DNA from: CAZDXJ01 sp964509475
GTDB taxonomy: Bacteria > Pseudomonadota > Gammaproteobacteria > Methylococcales > Methylomonadaceae
Length of the DNA stretch: 19,578 nt
Assembly: GCA_964509475.1 (NCBI GenBank)
Contig: CAZDXJ010000044.1
Span: 1-19,578 of the forward strand
Direction of reading: 5' to 3'
The notes under the pieces are model-generated. The model searched no databases. It saw nothing but the letters and a program-made list of their open reading frames with translations, and was not told where the DNA came from. Shown in pieces: positions 15,726 through 19,578 of the stretch. Made by a program: the position numbers and the translations under genes. Numbering within the stretch: the first letter of the stretch is position 1; each line of letters starts with the position of its first letter.

Positions 15726-15797
15726 ACATAACAAGGCGCTGCACCGGACGGCAATTCCGCTGCGCTCCATTGCCGCCGGTGAGCTTGGTCGTTAGCA
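15726..15797 (+). other. attC site of cassette 1
   Basis: About 72 bp. R'' box ACATAAC (15726-15732) and R' box GTTAGCA (15791-15797). The central arms CACCGG-A-CGGCAAT and ATTGCCG-CCGGTG pair perfectly except for one unpaired A, the extrahelical base that IntI uses to choose the strand; the hairpin tip is TCCGCTGCGCTCC. Strong attC by structure. Confidence 0.9.
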
Positions 15798-15816
15798 ATA
15801 AAAAGGAGTTCAATGA

Positions 15817-17772
15817 ATGAAGTATCGTGCTGAAATTGATGGACTAAGAGCCATAGCAGTCATTCCTGTAATTCTATTCCATGCGGGATTTGAACAGTTT
15901 AGCGGTGGATTTGTTGGCGTTGATGTCTTTTTTGTAATTAGTGGTTATCTAATCACAACTATAATTCTCTCGGAAAAGGAGCAGGGTACTTTTTCACTAA
16001 TCAATTTTTACGATCGTAGAGCCAGGCGCATTCTTCCCGCTCTATTTCTTGTAATGTTAGTTTCTTTACCATTTGCTTGGTTTTGGTTGCTCCCTTCTGA
16101 TATGAAGGACTTTTCTCAAAGTTTGGTTGCAGTTTCTACATTTGCTTCAAACATTCTTTTTTGGCAAGAGACAGGGTATTGGGGTGTAGATAATGAATTA
16201 AAACCCTTATTACATACATGGAGTTTGGCAGTCGAGGAGCAGTATTATATAATATTTCCGCTATTTTTAATGTTGATGTGGAAATTTCGAAAACGGTGGA
16301 TACTCAGTTCATTTTTATTTTTCGCAGCAATCAGCTTAATGGCCTCGCAATGGGGTGCATATAATAAGCCAACAGCTAATTTCTTTTTACTTCCGACTAG
16401 AGCTTGGGAACTTGCTATAGGAGCAAGCATTGCCTTTTATTTTCTATACAGAAAACAGACAATTCGTACTCTCTTATCCCACAAAGTTATTGATGAAGTG
16501 CTGGGAATTATTGGTCTACTCTTGATTGGATATTCGGTTTTTGTATTTAACGAGTCTGTACCTTTCCCCAGCTTCTTTGCTTTAATACCAACTATTGGAA
16601 CAGGGTTGATTATTCTTTTTTCATCCTCGAATACCTTGGTTGGACGGTTGCTTGGAGCAAAAATTCCAGTTGGAATAGGACTAATTAGTTATAGTGCTTA
16701 CCTCTGGCATCAGCCTCTCTTTGCTTTTGCTCGTCATAGAAGCCTAATGGAGCCAAATGAGCTACTACTTTTAGTGTTAGCCCTGCTTTCATTTCCTCTT
16801 GCCTACCTAAGTTGGCGATATGTAGAGAAACCCTTTAGAACGAAGGGTCTATTGAGCAGGAAAGTAATTTTCATATTTGGATTAACTGGCTCGGCAATAT
16901 TTATTGCAATTGGAATGGCTGGGCACCTGACAGATGGTTTTAATGGCTTGTCATTCAAAAATCAATTAACACAGGATATTATAGAGGAAAAATGGAAAGT
17001 TAATCATGGACTGAGTGAGACATGTGAAGGATCATTTACGTTATCATCTGACTGTAGAACAAGTGATGAACCAGAAATACTTATTTGGGGTGATTCGTTT
17101 GCAATGCATTTGGTACAGGGAATTATTGAATCAAGTCCTGATCCAAAGATCATTCAGCTGACTAAAAGTGTTTGCGGCCCATTTTTTGACATCGCCCCTG
17201 TTACTTCGAAGTACCCAGTTAACTGGGCTAAGGGCTGCTTAACATTCACCGAAGAGGTCCGTAAATGGATCAAGACAAACAATACAGTCAAGTATGTAGT
17301 TGTCTCATCGCCTTTTGAGCAATATCTATCTAAAGACAATAAATTACTTTCCCGTAATGGTAATCTTGAAAACGCAAATGTCAATGCGGCTACAATGGCT
17401 TTTAATAAAACACTTGATGAGCTGGAATCTATGGGAGTTATCCCTGTTGTTTTTTCACCTCCCCCTGCAAATGGAGTTGACTTAGGCCGGTGTTTAGCAA
17501 AAGCAGAATGGATAGGGTTGAATTTGGATGAATGTAATTTCAATATAAATCAAATGTTACAAGTGAGGAAAGATGTTTATACATTCTTAGAAAACATCAA
17601 GAAAAATCATCGTGTCATTCGTCTTGATAATCTGATTTGTGATAATTCTCAGTGTAAAACACATTTTGATTCTACCTGGATATTCAGAGATAAAGGACAT
17701 TTATCACACTCAGGATCAGCGGCACTTGGTGATAAATATGATTTTTATAAAATGATTGTTAGTGATGATTAA
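15817..17772 (+). CDS. Acyltransferase-3 / SGNH fusion protein (OafA-like O-acetyltransferase)
   Basis: 651 residues, inner membrane. Likely moves acetyl groups across the membrane onto a surface glycan such as O-antigen or exopolysaccharide. Residues 1-370 form the acyltransferase-3 domain: YRAEIDGLRAIAVIPVILFHAG, GGFVGVDVFFVISGYLIT, the DRRARRILPAL segment, WSLAVEEQYYIIFPL, and about ten hydrophobic helices. The C-terminal half is a periplasmic SGNH hydrolase-like domain with IWGDS (S427) and the D625-x-x-H628 pair in DKGHLS. AAGGAG lies 8 nt before the ATG; an ATG 4 nt upstream is out of frame and quickly stops. The acceptor glycan is unknown. The cassette location suggests exchangeable surface modification, for example against phage or host recognition. 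Confidence 0.9.
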   Translation: MKYRAEIDGLRAIAVIPVILFHAGFEQFSGGFVGVDVFFVISGYLITTIILSEKEQGTFSLINFYDRRARRILPALFLVMLVSLPFAWFWLLPSDMKDFSQSLVAVSTFASNILFWQETGYWGVDNELKPLLHTWSLAVEEQYYIIFPLFLMLMWKFRKRWILSSFLFFAAISLMASQWGAYNKPTANFFLLPTRAWELAIGASIAFYFLYRKQTIRTLLSHKVIDEVLGIIGLLLIGYSVFVFNESVPFPSFFALIPTIGTGLIILFSSSNTLVGRLLGAKIPVGIGLISYSAYLWHQPLFAFARHRSLMEPNELLLLVLALLSFPLAYLSWRYVEKPFRTKGLLSRKVIFIFGLTGSAIFIAIGMAGHLTDGFNGLSFKNQLTQDIIEEKWKVNHGLSETCEGSFTLSSDCRTSDEPEILIWGDSFAMHLVQGIIESSPDPKIIQLTKSVCGPFFDIAPVTSKYPVNWAKGCLTFTEEVRKWIKTNNTVKYVVVSSPFEQYLSKDNKLLSRNGNLENANVNAATMAFNKTLDELESMGVIPVVFSPPPANGVDLGRCLAKAEWIGLNLDECNFNINQMLQVRKDVYTFLENIKKNHRVIRLDNLICDNSQCKTHFDSTWIFRDKGHLSHSGSAALGDKYDFYKMIVSDD

Positions 17773-17795
17773 TATTTTGGCATCCATCAAAAATT

Positions 17796-17945
17796 GCTAA
17801 CAAAAGCATCCAGCGGACAGTTAAAAGCGTCGTTTCGCTGCGCTACACGTTGGCACACGGCCATTCAACTCAACCAGACAGTTAAAAGCGTCGTTTCGCT
17901 GCGCTACACTCTGCTTTTAACTGCCGCTGATGCTAAACGTTATGC
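17796..17945 (+). other. attC site of cassette 2 with internal duplication
   Basis: About 150 bp, long for attC. R'' GCTAAC at 17796 and R' GTTATGC at 17939-17945. The outer arms pair: GCATCCAGCGG-A-CAGTTAAAAGC with GCTTTTAACTG-CCGCTGATGC, leaving an extrahelical A. A 33-bp segment beginning GACAGTTAAAAGC and ending GCGCTACAC occurs twice (17816-17848 and 17877-17909), 61 bp apart, so a simpler site of about 89 bp seems to have been expanded. Confidence 0.85.
17816..17909 (+). repeat. Direct repeat of 33 bp inside attC
   Basis: Two identical copies at 17816-17848 and 17877-17909, separated by 28 bp (GTTGGCACACGG...). The first copy has no partner arm of its own, so it would lie in the loop or tip region of the folded site. 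Confidence 0.9.
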
Positions 17946-17997
17946 AATAGAACCGTATGCTGATGATTAACCATACTTCCACGGCAAAGGGCACTTT

Positions 17998-18903
17998 ATG
18001 AAATGCTACCTTTACTCCAATGAATCGAGCTTCATTTTTGGAGAAGAATTAGACTCTCTCCAAGATCCCGATATCGATAGCATTGAGGCATTCTTTTCAG
18101 ATGCAATTTCCGATTGTATTTTTTCGAGTGCTCTTTCAGAGAAAAGCCAAGGTTTTTTCCCAGATCCTTGGGAAATCGAAACTGAGTTATTCAGGCAAGC
18201 GAGGATCTGTTTAGAACATGATTACGGCACCAAGATATTTGCGAAGGTGATTGATGATGATGGTGTCACGATATCAAACAAAGCTATTGAGCTTGGTGAA
18301 ATCATTGAAAATCGAAGAGATCGTGAGCAAGGAACCATAGATTCTGGTCAAGTGATTATCGCAATGCTTACGAATTTCTTGGAAGAAGGCATCTGGCAAT
18401 ATGGGCTCCAACGGGACGATGGGACAATTCTAATTGACATATGCGAATGGCCTAAGCATGCATCAGATGGAAGAGGTTTTGTTTGGCAGGATTCAAATGG
18501 TTTGTTGGAGCCTATCATATGGTTTGGCTTGAAAAACGGAAGCCAAATTGAATGTTGGGCACTAGACAAATCTCCAAAAACATTCGAGTTTCTGGAAGTC
18601 TATGAGAATCCGTATGTAGGGAACACACGTCCTGTTGAGCGATGGCATTTATTTTGGTTTTGCAGTTTCTGGACTCTTGATTGGAATGCGCTATTTGACA
18701 ATAATGGCGATGCGCATATTACATGGATGTTTGCGGAATGCGGTATGGATGAGCCGTCTGATGAATTCAATGCTGTAAGAGATTCTTGCCCTATTGAATT
18801 AGCCGAAAACGATACGGCTGCTGACGTTATTCGGAAGATAGACCGATTTTTTGTTGAGAAACAGAAACAAACGGAAACAGACCATAGTTCTTGCTCTAAT
18901 TAA
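17998..18903 (+). CDS. Uncharacterised cassette protein, acidic
   Basis: 301 residues. I recognise no family. It has no signal peptide and no clear membrane helix, and it is acidic (many Asp/Glu, for example FGEELDSLQDPDIDSIEAFF near the start). Tryptophan-rich stretches stand out: RWHLFWFCSFWTLDWNALF at about 217-235, and DICEWPKHASDGRGFVWQD earlier. The tail is a charged, probably helical segment (AADVIRKIDRFFVEKQKQTETD) ending in a Ser/Cys-rich tip. The ATG chosen is preceded by AAAGG 9 nt upstream; nearby earlier ATGs hit stops at once. It fills its cassette in the usual orientation, so it is very likely expressed or once expressed. A defence or toxin-like role would be a guess. Confidence 0.75.
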   Translation: MKCYLYSNESSFIFGEELDSLQDPDIDSIEAFFSDAISDCIFSSALSEKSQGFFPDPWEIETELFRQARICLEHDYGTKIFAKVIDDDGVTISNKAIELGEIIENRRDREQGTIDSGQVIIAMLTNFLEEGIWQYGLQRDDGTILIDICEWPKHASDGRGFVWQDSNGLLEPIIWFGLKNGSQIECWALDKSPKTFEFLEVYENPYVGNTRPVERWHLFWFCSFWTLDWNALFDNNGDAHITWMFAECGMDEPSDEFNAVRDSCPIELAENDTAADVIRKIDRFFVEKQKQTETDHSSCSN

Positions 18904-18927
18904 GGCAAGAATGGGGTCAGGTCTTGC
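18904..18927 (+). repeat. GCAAGA/TCTTGC hairpin with GGGGTCAGGTCTTGCA motif
   Basis: Six-bp arms at 18905-18910 and 18922-18927 directly after the stop codon. The motif ATGGGGTCAGGTCTTGCA looks like a repeat often seen next to REP-associated (Y1) transposases in unrelated bacteria; that is from memory. It may serve here as a weak terminator. Confidence 0.35.
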
Positions 18928-18986
18928 ATTGTGCATTGTAGCATCCTTGAAGAACGGTATAGGCTATGAACCTTATAAAATCAATC

Positions 18987-19089
18987 GCCTAACAAAAAGG
19001 TACAGCGGACCCGAGTGGCGCGCGCGATTTTGTGCTAAACTTCAGTTGATTCGCGTGCGCCACTCGGGCCGCTGACCTTTGCGTTATGC
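18987..19089 (+). other. attC site of cassette 3
   Basis: About 103 bp. R'' GCCTAAC (18987-18993) and R' GTTATGC (19083-19089). Arms AAAGGT.CAGCGG-A-CCCGAGTGGCGC pair with GCGCCACTCGGG-CCGCTGACCTTT, leaving an extrahelical A; the loop is AT-rich. Shares the AGCGG-A / CCGCT feature with the attC of cassette 2, but the inner arm sequence differs. Confidence 0.9.
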
Positions 19090-19107
19090 TTCAAAAAGGA
19101 GTCACCA

Positions 19108-19578
19108 ATGCTACATCATAGCTTTTCACATATCCCGTCCGTTGGAGTATCAACTGAAGGGAAAATATGGAATAGCGGAGTTGGTTCAATGGATGAATTT
19201 CTTGAATCACCGCCAAGCTTTCTTTCGAAAAACAAGTCAAAGAAGCTTACAGATCATATCCAATTATCAAAAGAAAAAATATCAGCAAAGGATGCTCGCT
19301 ATTTCTATGAAAATTTACCATCAAAAGAACACTGGCGTATTTTCAAAGAATTTCAAGATTCAACTGTTTATTTGGATATAGAAACAACAGGTCTTGGAAG
19401 TCCTGGAGATATAATTACAACAATCGCCTTATATGATGGGGAAAATATAAAATACTATATCAATGGAAAAAACCTAAATGATTTCAAGAAAGATATAAAG
19501 GAATATGGCGTCATTGTCTCCTATAATGTATTCCACCCCAAAACACAAGACACAATTTTAAAAAAAATTATTCCATTC
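19108..19578 (+). CDS. RNase H-like (DEDD/YprB-type) exonuclease domain protein, partial
   Basis: The frame opens at ATG 19108, preceded by AAGGAG at 6 nt, and stays open to the window edge (157 codons, 3' end missing). It starts MLHHSFSHIPSVGVSTEGKIW, like ribonuclease H-like proteins of the YprB group whose N-terminus resembles a helix-hairpin-helix (IPGIG-type) followed by a short helical region. WRIFKEFQDSTVYLDIETTG then brings in the first exonuclease motif (D and E of LDIETTG, about residues 95-101). The expected second motif, NGKxFD, reads YNVFHPKTQD instead, so catalysis may be altered. It lies in cassette 4; its attC is outside the window. Predicted nucleic-acid processing enzyme; substrate unknown. 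Confidence 0.8.
   Translation, partial: MLHHSFSHIPSVGVSTEGKIWNSGVGSMDEFLESPPSFLSKNKSKKLTDHIQLSKEKISAKDARYFYENLPSKEHWRIFKEFQDSTVYLDIETTGLGSPGDIITTIALYDGENIKYYINGKNLNDFKKDIKEYGVIVSYNVFHPKTQDTILKKIIPF

Larger units (their letters stand above)
14091..15791 (+). mobile_element. Integron cassette 1 (restriction-modification)
   Basis: About 1.7 kb with two genes and its own attC. The left end TTATGT completes GTTATGT, the exact reverse complement of the ACATAAC box at the other end (15726-15732), as expected if both come from one circular cassette. Two-gene cassettes are uncommon; the gene pair must travel as one unit. Confidence 0.85.
15792..17939 (+). mobile_element. Integron cassette 2 (acyltransferase)
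   Basis: About 2.15 kb, large for a cassette. The start GTTAGCAAT is the exact reverse complement of ATTGCTAAC at its attC (17793-17801), which confirms both ends. One gene fills nearly all of it, preceded by AAGGAG. Confidence 0.85.
17940..19083 (+). mobile_element. Integron cassette 3 (unknown protein)
   Basis: About 1.14 kb: a 58-nt leader, one gene, an 83-bp non-coding tail and attC. The left end TTATGC and right box GCCTAAC are only partly complementary, unlike cassettes 1 and 2. Confidence 0.8.
12871..19578. mobile_element. Integron: intI, attI and array of at least four cassettes
   Basis: The unit consists of intI on the minus strand, a 276-bp attI/promoter region, and cassettes all oriented away from intI. 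The junctions deduced from GTTRRRY-type cores are 14090/14091, 15791/15792, 17939/17940 and 19083/19084; the array continues past the window edge. It sits next to glnS in housekeeping DNA, with no transposon, sul1 or qac genes in view, so it looks like a sedentary chromosomal integron. Confidence 0.9.

Noticed and set aside
17816..17909. Repeats in the second attC as a CRISPR array
   Set aside because: Only two copies, the block pairs with the attC arm, and no cas genes are present; it is an attC duplication.
19079..19381. 100-aa open frame at the start of cassette 4
   Set aside because: It begins inside attC and lies in a different frame from the AAGGAG-preceded RNase H-like gene, which fits a family and stays open to the edge.

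Overview
The window looks like chromosomal DNA of a free-living gammaproteobacterium. It carries outer-membrane and lipid A genes (bamA, skp, fabZ, lpxA), glnS, and the complete EF-P beta-lysylation gene set (efp, epmA, epmB, epmC), which is typical of Gammaproteobacteria. A methylotroph-like relative is an impression only and cannot be settled from this sequence.

Positions 1-12,776 are housekeeping sequence. A YtoQ-family gene (+) faces a divergent transketolase (-), with a strong terminator hairpin between them. Then comes a minus-strand envelope block read bamA, skp, fabZ, lpxA, without the lpxD often found in this block; about 400 bp of hairpin-rich non-coding DNA separate bamA and skp. 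Next, efp-epmA (-) is divergent from epmB (+). EpmC (-) converges on epmB across a ~600 bp gene-free stretch bounded by a 13-bp inverted repeat, which may be a small non-autonomous mobile element. glnS (+) closes the block.

From 12,871 to the right edge the window holds an integron. An intI tyrosine recombinase with the IntI-specific insertion lies on the minus strand. A 276-bp attI/promoter region with a dyad and repeated short motifs separates it from a plus-strand cassette array. Three cassettes are complete and a fourth runs off the edge: (1) a two-gene restriction-modification cassette (beta-class DNA methyltransferase plus MvaI/BcnI-type endonuclease, overlapping by 1 nt); (2) a 651-aa acyltransferase-3/SGNH O-acetyltransferase; (3) a 301-aa protein I do not recognise; (4) the start of an RNase H-like/DEDD exonuclease-family protein. 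Each complete cassette ends in an attC site of different length and sequence. All three show the GTT/AAC core boxes, an imperfect long hairpin and an extrahelical A. The cassette DNA is visibly more AT-rich than the core genes.

Functionally, the core part combines envelope biogenesis with translation (EF-P maturation, Gln-tRNA charging). The integron supplies accessory functions that fit protection from foreign DNA (R-M) and surface modification. The most interesting parts are the R-M cassette, the internally duplicated attC site, the attI repeat/dyad region, the unknown cassette gene, and the putative MITE between epmB and epmC.
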